64,000 nt of DNA from Chimonanthus salicifolius (lineage: Eukaryota; Streptophyta; Magnoliopsida; Laurales; Calycanthaceae), in NCBI GenBank assembly GCA_013350335.1, contig CM023540.1, forward strand, positions 59,372,962-59,436,961, read 5' to 3'. A program made the position numbers and the translations under genes. Positions within the stretch are counted from its first letter, which is position 1; every line of letters starts with the position of its first letter. Below the pieces are notes generated by a model. The model saw only the letters and a program-made list of their open reading frames with translations. It was not told the DNA's origin and ran no database searches. This document shows, piece after piece, positions 47,489 through 56,972 of the stretch.

Positions 47489-48688
47489 AGGGTTCGGCCC
47501 CATTGGATGGCCGAACCCCATGGAAAAACTTGGTGGATTCTATGGTATTTGAAAGTCAAAAATCCATATTTTGGAGTGAGGATTTTAAAAGATTTTTATA
47601 TGGAATTAAGCTTGCTGTTTTGGAGTGGATATGACATGACTGAACCATATTTATCTTATGTTAATTTACTGATTAATTTCATAGATAAATATGGGTGGAT
47701 TTCCATTAAGAGAACCATAGGGTTCGGCCATGTGTATGGCCGAACCCCATGGACTGATTTAGATGATTTTAAGTGTGTATTTTAAAAAGGTAAAAACATA
47801 AATAAGGAAGTTATTTTGGACATAGATGAATGATTAAGAAAATCAAAACCAAAGGACATAGGGTTCGGCCACCATGGAGGGCCGAACCCCATGCAAATAA
47901 AGGTATGGTTGTGATGTATTTGAAACATATAAGCCATGAAATATGTGGACTGTTTTGGGTTATTATTTAAGATTCAAATACATGCTTTGGAAAGGGTTAA
48001 AAGCATGGATCTGTATGACAAAGGACTGAAGTTAATATGGTTTAAAACAGTGGTCCAAAACTGATGAAATGGATCATTTGGATCGGCCATTTTGGATTGC
48101 CGAATTTCATGAATTAATATGGTCATTTGGGACAAGTAGATGAACTGATTTAGATGGTGTTTAAGAGGTATAATGGCAGCAATATTATATTGATTTTGTA
48201 TGTTTAAATAACATCAAACACATGTTTTAGAAGACCAAAACATGGACATAGGGTTCGGCCACCTTGGATGGCCGAACCCCATGTAAGTATTTGGTTGTTT
48301 GGTTGGCTTTCAAAAAGATGGAAATTACATCAATTATGGATTTAGGTGATGATGGAAAATAGGATTAAAATCTTTAGGGTGAGGTTCGGCCATGTTAGGT
48401 GGCCAAACCCCACCAATTGTCATGTGATGGACTTTGTTGTCTAAGGAAAAAATTAGGCAAAGGATAGTATAATGGCATTATGGTAAATAAGGGTAAAAAG
48501 ATGAAAAGATCAAAAGAATGGACTTATGAGCCCAAAACCTAAGGTAGTAAGATTCGGCCATGTAGTATGGCCGAACCCTACCAAGTATCATTTGAAAAGT
48601 TTGGGATACTTAGATGGTATTAAGTAAATAAAAGATTTATCAAGTTTACATGTGTGAGGTTCGGCCATGGGGTATGGCCGAACCCCAC
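47489..48688. repeat. TTCGGCC palindrome array in B 3' LTR
   Basis: Copies at about 47489-47520, 47718-47750, 47860-47892, 48252-48283, 48383-48412, 48549-48581 and 48656-48688, with a degraded one near 48090. X carries the reverse-strand counterparts. Confidence 0.9.
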
Positions 48689-48983
48689 AAAGTGGATTTT
48701 TGGGATTTAAATCAAATTATAATCATATGGTCAAATGATTAACTTGCTGCCATGTACATAGGGTATTCGGATTTCTAGAACGGTGTACAAAGTCGTGATC
48801 GAAAGACGGTCCAAAGGAAGGGTCGAACAAAGTAAAAATATTGTAGGTTTCCTACCTTGTTGTAACCACACAACTTATTCGCTGTTTTATGTTTATTTGA
48901 ATAAGTTATTTGAATCAAATGTTATATTTACAAATGGCATGTTTGCATAGACATCTCATGCATAGCATGGGATGATGGGGAAG

Positions 48984-49140
48984 TAACCGGAGGCCACACT
49001 CCGTCGGGGCGTCCGAAAGACCATTGTGGGGTACCCTGATGATGAGAATCCCATCAGGAGGAATCCGGAGGCCACACTCCGTCGGGGCGTCCGAAAGACC
49101 ACTGTGGGTTACCTTGACGATGAGAATCCCGTCAAGTGAT
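48984..49140 (+). repeat. Hairpin units in B 3' LTR
   Basis: Two units with GGAGGCCACACTCCGTCGG, GGCGTCCGAAAGACCA, and CCTGATGATGAGAATCCCATCAGG or CTTGACGATGAGAATCCCGTCAAG. The paired changes in the two arms (CTGATG/CATCAG against TTGACG/CGTCAA) keep base pairing, which suggests that the hairpin itself is selected. Confidence 0.8.
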
Positions 49141-49857
49141 GGCTATGTTGAATGGTGATGGGTGGGACTCATTACATGTTCATTTCATACATAGCATATT
49201 TTTATAGAATTTGTCACACTTGCATAACTATTATCCTATTTGTATGTTTTTGACTAACCATGTGGTAGCCCTATTCGGAAACACTACTGGGCGCGTTGAT
49301 CTAACGCCCTATCTATATCTTTAGTGGATGATGCAGGGAAAGGAAAGAACGTGATTGGAGAAGAGGACCAAGTACGAAAACTTGGGCGATTTGAATGATT
49401 GCAATGGACTATGAATGGATTATTTATGGATGATTTATTTGGAACAATGTAATTTGTTAAATTAGATGTTGGCATGTAATAATGTAGTTAATTAGATGCT
49501 ATGGTTTGTTTTACGTTGGATGTTTGGATTAAACGATTAGTTAAGATCGGTTAGTGATTTTGGAAAATAAATAAGGTACTTTGCTATCTAAAAATGGAAA
49601 TTGGATTAATCATAGGTTCTATTATAACCTCAGTTAGATCTAGACTAAGTTAATTCCGCTAAGTAAATATGTACCATGTGCGGATCAGTTTTATGGACTT
49701 AGTTCATACGCACATGGGCTTGGCCAGTTAAGGGTCGGATTTAGAGATCCGAACTTAACTCGCGTCGTGACACTCCGCCCCGATCACTTATTGATTATTA
49801 TTATTTAAAAAAAAATAAACTCTGAAATTTTAACAGTGAAACGGGCGGGGTGTTACA

Positions 49858-49862
49858 CTAAT
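49858..49862. other. Target-site duplication of B, right copy (CTAAT)
   Basis: CTAAT follows the terminal GTTACA of B; D's LTR then continues TCTATCCTC. Confidence 0.93.
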
Positions 49863-50275
49863 TCTATCCTCAAAGGAGAATGCAGGTACAAGGAAAGGAA
49901 AAGAGAAGGTTGATGATAAGGAGGGGAGCCAAGCTTAAATGCTTGAATGCTGGAATGGATTTATAATTGCTGTTATTTGAATACTTTATTATGGACATGT
50001 AATAATGTAGTTATTTGCTATGGTTTGAGTATGCATTGGCGAATCTTAATTTGGTTTAAGTAAACTGAAAAGTATGACTTGTACTTGCTATCTGTTCAAT
50101 ATAATTCCGCAATTAGTCTAGTTTATTCTGCATGACATTGTTTAGTTCCATGTGTGGTTTGTTATCGTGGGTTTAGTCCACGCACACATGGGTGGCCAGT
50201 TAAGGTTCGGACTTTGGGTAGTCCGGACATAGCTCGCGTCGTGACGCCGCCCGCTCTTTTTCGATGTTATTCTAT
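49863..50275 (+). repeat. D 5' LTR, terminal part (lacks the last 58 bp)
   Basis: Matches 59563-59975 of the 3' LTR with few differences. It ends at TTATTCTAT. The last 58 bp of the LTR, with the A run and the terminal GTTATA/GTTACA, together with the PBS, are missing. The next base begins unrelated sequence leading to the extra ORF. Confidence 0.88.
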
Positions 50276-50289
50276 GTTGTGGCACAGAT

Positions 50290-50970
50290 ATGTCAAGCAA
50301 CGAGGAATATACAGAGTTATGTGATAAAGGGACACCTAGTTATCCAGTAGATTTGGTGTCGGCTTCCAACAATATCAGCATGGAAGTCAACATGGACCTT
50401 CAGGAGGGACCCCCTGAGGAGGATGATGTGGACCTAGCACCTTTTCTGGAGGATCTTATGGATGACATTCCTTGGATAATGGAACCTCCCGAGGAAGATG
50501 ATGTGGAACTAGCACCTTTTCCGGAGGATCTTATGGAAGACATTCCTTGGATAATGGGACCTCCTGAGGAAGAAGAAGAGGATCTAGCACCTTTACCGGA
50601 GGATCCTATGGAAGATGTTCCAATAATATTGGAATCGCTTGGGGAGATAGATCCCTACGATACGTTTGAGTTGTACAACCAAGACGGGCACAACTGTATG
50701 TATTGTCCTCACCCTCTAGGCATTGTCTGCCCGGTCTGTGGACTGCATGGGCATGGAGAGGCAATGACTAATTGTCCTTATATTGGAGGACCTGGGCTAA
50801 TACCCTGCATGACGTGTGGAGTATTGGAGCACACGGCAATGACATGTCCTGATAACCGCTTTAGATTCGCTGATGATGCAGGATCTTCTACGGAAGACAA
50901 GGCTAGGAAGAAGTATGAAGGGACATTAAAAAGAGGGTTATTTTTTAAGGGTGCATTTTGTTATTTATAG
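50290..50970 (+). CDS. Extra ORF of D: acidic 25-residue repeats plus CCHC knuckles
   Basis: 226 codons located between U5 and gag; not part of gag or pol and absent from A and F. Residues 1-40 are a polar N-terminus. Residues 41-115 are three tandem 25-residue repeats with PPEE(D/E)(D/E), LAPF(L/P)EDLM and DIPWIM cores, strongly acidic. Residues 136-190 are Cys/His-rich: C136-x2-C139, C147-x2-C150-x4-H155-x6-C162 and C173-x2-C176-x4-H181-x4-C186, the last an exact retroviral-type zinc knuckle. Residues 200-220 are basic. I do not recognise a family. It may be a captured gene fragment or an element-specific accessory nucleic-acid-binding protein. The ORF is intact although gag-pol of D is broken. 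Confidence 0.72.
   Translation: MSSNEEYTELCDKGTPSYPVDLVSASNNISMEVNMDLQEGPPEEDDVDLAPFLEDLMDDIPWIMEPPEEDDVELAPFPEDLMEDIPWIMGPPEEEEEDLAPLPEDPMEDVPIILESLGEIDPYDTFELYNQDGHNCMYCPHPLGIVCPVCGLHGHGEAMTNCPYIGGPGLIPCMTCGVLEHTAMTCPDNRFRFADDAGSSTEDKARKKYEGTLKRGLFFKGAFCYL
50410..50634 (+). repeat. Three 75-bp tandem repeats inside the extra ORF
   Basis: These encode the three 25-residue acidic repeats. Units one and two are close copies; unit three is more diverged, with an added run of Glu codons. Confidence 0.85.
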
Positions 50971-51084
50971 GGTTTGTTTAACCCTACCCACCGTTGTACA
51001 AAGATGAATTATGAATTTATATAAAGTATACGATTTTATGATTTTATGAGGATTTATGGCATTTAATGTATGTTGTGATGGAAA

Positions 51085-51112
51085 CTAAGTCTATGATGTT
51101 TCCATGAATTAG
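51085..51112 (+). promoter_or_regulatory. Splice-acceptor-like site before D gag
   Basis: CTAAG at 51085-51089, then GAATTAG|G at 51112, six bases upstream of the gag ATG. Same arrangement as F (9306-9333) and A (29941-29971). Confidence 0.4.
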
Positions 51113-51118
51113 GAAGAA

Positions 51119-52743
51119 ATGGCGCCACAGAAAAAGACCTTAAAGAATCCAAAGGGAAAGGAAAAAGTATTACAAATTGGTTTAGGCGAAGAGGCTTCAA
51201 AAAGGAAGACCTGACAAGACAGTAAAAAGAAGGAGGAAGTGTTAATAATCACGCAACAAGGGAAAGTGGTACCTCAACGTGAGAAGGTTGTACATAAGAA
51301 GGTGCAATCGGTACATGACAGGGAGCAGTCAGTTCATGATGAGGAGAGATCCGTTCATGAAAGATCACGCAATGAGGAAGAATCGTAACATTCTCTGCAA
51401 GAAGAGGATGATAGTGACCCTTCATATCAACGGGAGGAAGAAGGAAACAGCAACAGCAACGTGACTATACCACATGTGCCGCATGAACTACACAGCCTGG
51501 TGCAAGCTGTAGTTACTTTTGTCCTCCAACAACATATGAATGGAGATGGAAGCACAAGTGAGACTAATGATCGGAACATGGTCAGAGACTTCCAACAACA
51601 GCGCCCACCTTACTTCAAGGGGAGAGAAGGGCCTGTCGGAGCTGAGAACTGGTTGAAAAAGATCTCTCACACACTGACTCTTTTGAATATCAAGAGTCAT
51701 GCTCACAAAATCCTATTGGCCACGTCACAGCTGATAGATGATGCTGCTAAATGGTGGGAAATAGTGGAGAAACAGCAGGCACTTGTGCCAGAAGGAGAAA
51801 GGATTGCTATGACCTGGGATCAATCTCAGCGATGTTCTTAGATCACTACTTCCCAGAAGAAGAAAAGGAACGTCAGATTCAAGCATTCTTGTCATTAGTA
51901 CAAGGTTCGATGACGGCAGCTGAGTATCACCAAGAATTTCTCAGTCTGTCAATTTATGCATTCTATATTGTGGACACGGAGTATCGGCGGGCTCGCAAGT
52001 TCAAGCGTGGTTTGCGGCCAAACATTAGGGCCAGAGTGACCGTGTTCAAAGCGGTTACGCTGGTGGAAGTGGTCAGCAAAGCTACCATTGTGGAACAAGA
52101 ATTGGCGGAGTTTGTACGAGTTGACAACCGCCGAGAGCCGAGTGGGAGGGGTACTTATCAACCCAACAAGAAGTTCCTGCCGAACTTCAGCAGACCCTCG
52201 CCATCTGTTGATTGTCCAAAACTCAACAGGCTTTCACACTCCAGAGGAACGTTTCTTCCACCAGTCAGACCGGTTAACTCCAGAGGAGGCAGGACATATA
52301 ATCGGGCGAGACGGGCGCCCAACCCTGCTAGAGCTGGACGATTATTTACTTTAACTTCTCCAGAAGATGAGGATCATGTGGTGATACAAGGTATGGCGGT
52401 AATGAGTAGTTCTTATGCATATGCACTATTTGAATCTGGAGCATCACACTCCTTCATGGCTGCATCATTTATAACTACTACCGGTAGTCTAGTACAAAGA
52501 TTAGCCACAACACTTACAATTGTGTCTCCTGTCGGAGACTCGGCATTAGGACTTATATGCACGACAGTTAACACTGAACTAGCTGGACTCAGGTTTGAGT
52601 TCAATTATCTTGTGCTTGATATGTCTGAGTATGACATGATATTCGGCATGGATTGGCTGGCTAAGTTCCAGGCCAACATTGACTGTTATCGTCGAAGAGT
52701 GACATTTTGGTCACCGAAGGGAAGCAATACATGGTTCGTGTAG
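51119..52743 (+). pseudogene. gag-pro: Gag-protease of D, broken
   Basis: ATG at 51119 opens a basic N-terminus (MAPQKKTLKNPKGKEK) that stops at 51212-51214. The capsid region resumes in the same frame at about 51461 (YFKGREGPVGAENWL, KWWEIVEKQQ). A small indel near 51810 moves it to the frame read at 51751-52743 (FPEEEKERQ onward). The CCHC knuckle is deleted: the linker (PSPS) runs straight into VDCPKLN, leaving only the last Cys. The protease site reads Glu-Ser-Gly instead of Asp-Ser-Gly. The frame is lost again near 52720. Several independent lesions; not functional. Confidence 0.87.
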
Positions 52744-53742
52744 ACAAACAGAGTGGACTGCAGGAAGGGTTGAACCACGTGGTGTTGAATAATATCGTTA
52801 TAAATAAAGCACCAATTACTGAATTTCTGGCAATTGAAAAAGAGTTTGCGGATGTGTTTCCAAAAGAACTCCCGAGTTTACAGCCTATGAGGGAGATCAA
52901 CTTCGAGATCAAGTTATATCCTGGTACTTCACCTAGTATCTCTACCACACTATCGGATGGCACCAGCAGAGATGTCGGAGCTAAAGAAGCAAATCGATGA
53001 ACTGCTTAGGCTGCGATGCATCCAACACAACACATCGTCATAGGGAGCTCCAGTATTGTTCGTAAAGAAGAAGGACGGTTCACTACGGATGTGTGTTGAT
53101 TATCGGAAGCTGAATCAGCTAACAGTCCGGAACAAGTACCCTCTACCCAGGATTGATGATCTGTTCGATCAATTGAGGGGTTCCAGTCATTTTTCAAAAA
53201 TTGATTTGATGTCTGGTTATCATCAAATACGGGTTAGGGAGGAAGATATAGAGAAGACAGCCTTCCGGACGCGGTATGGACTATACGAGTTCGTAGTCAT
53301 GCCATTTGGACTCACAAATGCACCGGCAGTGTTCATGGGCTTAATGAACAGGATCTTCCGTCCATATTTGAATAAGTTTGTAATCGTGTTCATTGACGAT
53401 ATTCTGATTTATTCCAAGAGTCAGGAAGAACATGCAGAGCATCTACGGATAGTTTTGAATACTTTGAGGCAGAATAAACTGTATGCCAAGGCCAGTAAGT
53501 GTGAGTTCTGGCTATCTCAAGTGAATTTCTTGGGACATGTTATATCCGAGGAAGGAATAGCCGTGGATCCGGCTAAGGTGGCAGCAATAAAAGACTGGAA
53601 AGCGCCAAAGAATGTAACTGAAATCCGCAGTTTCTTGGGATTGGCAGGTTATTATCAGAAATTTATCATGGATTTTTCCAAAATAGCGTCTCCATTGACT
53701 CGACTCACTCAGAAAGGAGTCAAGTATGAGTGGATAGATTAG
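52707..53742 (+). pseudogene. pol: Protease-RT linker and reverse transcriptase of D
   Basis: The linker (52707-53000) reads in a third frame, with [24 protein letters not shown] divided by a small indel near 52930. RT core 53056-53742 is in yet another frame, with [38 protein letters not shown] and [14 protein letters not shown] at 53740-53742 replaces Leu of the family motif (E/S)LCN. The RT palm with the catalytic Asp pair is present, but the frame is broken on both sides. Confidence 0.88.
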
Positions 53743-54777
53743 TGCAACCGGAGATTTGAAACACTAAAAGAGAGACTTACAAGAGCTCCTATTTTAATTT
53801 TGCGGGAAAGGGGCAAAGGATATGAAGTACAATGCGATGCTTCAGGAGAAGGATTACGGTGTTCACTCATGCAAGGTCATCATGTGGTGGCATATGGGTC
53901 AAGACAGTTAAAAATACACGAACGTCTTTATCCCACACATGATCTGGAGCTAGCTGCAGTGGTCTTCGCTCTCAAAAGTTGGAGACACTACCTGTACAGC
54001 GAAAAATTTGAGGTATTCTCTGATCATAAGAGTTTAAAATATTTATTTGATCAGAAGAAGCTCAACCTGAGGCAGCGTAGATGGATGGAGTATTTGGGGG
54101 ATTACGAATTTGAGCTTCGATACCATCCAGCCAAGGCAAACAAGGTGGCGGATGCCCTCAGCCGCCTATCACCTGCATCGGTCGCATGCTTGATCAGAAC
54201 AGAATGGGAGATGTTGCATACCATTCGAGAGTTCAATCTTTATATCAACAACTGTGGAAGTATGTATAATTTGATCATACGGTCCAATATAGTCACCAAG
54301 ATTGAACAAGAACAAAGAGTAGATCCGGAAATGGAGGAGATATGGGCCAAGATGTCCACTGGCGTAGACATACCGGAATGGGAATTACGACCAGGACAAG
54401 GTCTTTTATTCCGGGGAAGAGTATATGTGCCAAAGAGTTGCATGAAAGAGCTACTGATTGAGGCACATCAATCCAAGCTCTCCATTCATCCTGGCAGAAC
54501 CAAAATGTATCACGATCTGAAAAGGCATTATTGGTGGCATGGACTAAAAAAGGATGTGGCGGAATTCGTGGCACATTGTTTAACTTGTCAGCAAGTTAAG
54601 ACTGAACCTCAAAAGCCACCAGGGTTACTCAAACCCTTATCAGTGCCAAAATGGAAATGGGAGCACATTTCCATGGATTTTGTGACCAGGTTGCCGAGAT
54701 CCTCAAAGGGCAATGACGTCATATGGGTCGTAGTCAATCGGCTGACCAAGTCGCACATTTCATTCCTATCAAGATGA
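53743..54777 (+). pseudogene. pol: RNase H and integrase zinc domain of D
   Basis: Continues the RT frame after the stop: RNase H ([23 protein letters not shown]), then integrase HHCC ([14 protein letters not shown]...CLTCQQVK) and MDFVTRLP. Near 54750 one or two bases are lost (KSHISFLSR instead of the family's KSAHFIPIK), shifting the frame. The integrase core continues from 54723 in the next frame. Confidence 0.87.
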
Positions 54778-54959
54778 CGGATTCATCTGAGACGTTGGGT
54801 CGGTGGTATATTAAAGAGATCATTCGGCTACATGGCATTCCCCGAACGATATCGGACAGAGATGGCCGTTTTACCAGCAGAGTATGGCAAAGCATGCAAT
54901 CAGCCATGGGGACAGATTTATTGACTAGCACCGCTTTCCATCCACAGACTGATGGATAG
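54723..54959 (+). pseudogene. pol: Integrase core of D
   Basis: Holds [16 protein letters not shown] and [13 protein letters not shown] with the catalytic Asp, and HPQTDG followed by TAG (54957-54959) in place of Gln. Note: the same Gln codon carries a TAG stop in element E (QTDG-stop), and the neighbouring Gln of HPQ does in A. Confidence 0.85.
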
Positions 54960-54980
54960 TCAGACAGGGCGATACAAACC

Positions 54981-55709
54981 TTGGAAGAAATACTGAGAGC
55001 ATGCATGTTAGATTTCAAGGGTGGATGGGAGGACCACTTGCCACTGGTAGAATTCTCCTATAATAACAGCTATCAGGCAAGCTTTCAGATGGCTCCATAC
55101 GAGGCTTTATATGGTAGGCCTTGTAGATCACCAGTGTGCTGGACAGAGGCTGGTGAGCCTGCATTGATTGGACCGAAACTAGTCGCAGAGACTGCTGCAC
55201 AAATTAAGTTGATACGTCAACACTTATTGACTGCACAGAGTCGGCAGAAGAGTTATGCTTACAAAAGAAGACGGTTTCTGGAATTTGAAGTGGGAGACTT
55301 AGTATTCTTAAAGGTCTCGCCACGGAAAGGACACATGAGATTTGGGAAGAAAGGAAAATTGTCACCAAGATTTGTGGGGTCGTTTCCCATCACGAGAAGA
55401 GTGGGGGATGTGGCTTATCAGATAGCACTCCCTTCACAATTAGCAGCTCTACACGATGTGTTTCACGTGTCGATGCTAAGAAAGTATAATCCGGACCCGT
55501 CCCATATTTTGAATGTCCAGGATATTGAAGTGCAAAGCGACGTGACGTACGTCGAGAAACCGGTCAGGATAGTGGAGATCGAACAAAGGGTGTTGCGAAA
55601 CAGAGCGATTCGGTTCGTAAAAGTGGTATGGGACCAACATGGTGTTGAAGAAGCCACATGGGAACTTGAATCGGATATGAGAATAGCTCACCCCGAATTA
55701 TTCATGTAA
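54981..55709 (+). pseudogene. pol: Integrase C-terminal region and chromodomain of D
   Basis: 242 open codons: [70 protein letters not shown], and a chromodomain ending WELESDMRIAHPELFM with TAA at 55707-55709. This part is in one frame and looks undamaged. Confidence 0.88.
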
Positions 55710-56841
55710 TTTACTTTGATAACCCTACTTCGCTCGATTTTCGGGACGAAAATTTAAAAAAAGGGTTATATTGTAACACATCAATTTCTAAACGAAGTGG
55801 ATAATTACGAAAATGCCCCTAGTTTGTTAAGTTAAATGTTTGTGATGTTAAATAAGGAAAATGGTGGGGCCCATTACTCAAATTAAGATCATATGAGCAC
55901 AATATAAATGTCAAATTTGATTGGATGGGTAATGTACATCAATTGGGTTGAAAATGGCTAAATGGGTCAAAGGGCTCAATTGGGGCCCAATGGGTCATAA
56001 TGGATTATTTAACCATTGGGTGTGCTCAATTTAAATAGGGTTAAGCTGAACTGATTGGAAATCAAGTAGAGCAAAAATGGGTAGGCTTGATGCACAAGTG
56101 AAAACCATTTAAAAATGGCAAAATCAGCCCATTAATGGGTCATGTTGTCAAAACGGGTCAAGGGGCTGATTGGGGACTCAGTGGATCGGGTTGAGCAAGT
56201 TGACCACGGCTGACCGTGTGGGCCCTCAGATGAGCTCAAGTGTGAGTTAGTTCAGCTTGAGTTGGACCGATTTGGAGTGAGTTTTAATTAAGAATAGAGT
56301 TGACTCAAATATGGTGCATTAAATTGTTGAGTTGGATGAGTTGAGTTGGAATAAAAAGATCATGAGTCAAGTGAGTCAAGAGGAAGTGGAAAGGAGTTCT
56401 AATCTCACACAACTCATAATCAAACAAATCCTAGCCGTTGGAATGAAGAGGTGCCTTGGCCAAAGCCAAGGGACACCAAGGTTGGGCAGCATCATCTCAT
56501 CTCATGAGATGCATGTGTTAAAAACGAATGGATGCAACGTTTGGATGAAGGGGTGCCTTGGATGGCACCCAATATCCCATCGATTTTATCAAAGTTTAAT
56601 GAGGGAAATGAATGGAAGTTGGGGCTGAACTACAAAAGGGATAGACCATCTCATATGGCCGTTTTTCACACAAGAAATCCTAAGGAAATCCTCATCTCTC
56701 TCCCTCTCTCCAAACTCTCTCTCTTGGCCGAACCTATTGCTGTGTTTCACCATTTGATCCAGCACCATTTCGGCAAAGGATTAAGGAAGAAAGAAGGAAA
56801 CAAGAGGGAAGAAGGCAAGGAGCAAAGGCAAAGGAAGATTG

Positions 56842-56847
56842 GTAAGT
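56842..56847 (+). promoter_or_regulatory. Splice-donor-like GTAAGT in D 3' LTR
   Basis: Context AAGATTG|GTAAGTGT, close to the S1 context. The first palindrome starts 131 bases later. Confidence 0.48.
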
Positions 56848-56972
56848 GTTTAGGTGTTATTTTGTTTAATAAGATGGAACAAATGGAGCATGTATTGGGC
56901 CATGGGTATGGCCGAATGCATCAAGGTTTAAACCTTGAGTAATGGAGGTTTTAAAATGATAAAAGGGATCAT

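Larger units (their letters stand above)
40996..49857 (+). mobile_element. Element B: retrotransposon with U5 at both ends
   Basis: An 8.9-kb insertion flanked by CTAAT. Order: an inverted copy of the terminal 1,088 bp of the LTR (40996-42083), gag from its middle and all of pol (42084-45781), a polypurine region, and a complete 3' LTR (45844-49857). There is no normal 5' LTR, PBS or gag N-terminus. Both outer ends are therefore the LTR's U5 end (TGTAACACC... / ...GGTGTTACA), and the exact 5-bp duplication shows that the structure integrated as such. It lies in the 5' LTR of D. Confidence 0.92.
45844..49857 (+). repeat. B 3' LTR (4,014 bp)
   Basis: TGTAACACCCTGG...GGTGTTACA. Zone 1 (45844-47000) has GTTTCAT...GATGAAAC-type palindromes near 46900 and repeated GGAGTTACA/ACTCCCA words. 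Then a CT-rich stretch (47018-47045), donor-like GTAAGTG at 47362, palindromes 47489-48688, hairpin units 48984-49140, the conserved block near 49288 and U5. It is complete and closely matches X at the right edge. Confidence 0.93.

Noticed and set aside
40996..49857. B as a DNA transposon with 1-kb terminal inverted repeats
   Set aside because: The inverted repeat is an LTR end, the coding region is gag-pol with chromodomain, and a full LTR with polypurine tract is present on one side.
56532..56942. 136-codon ORF in D 3' LTR
   Set aside because: Spans the LTR start zone, the CT-rich stretch and the donor-like site; no domain and no equivalent in other LTRs.
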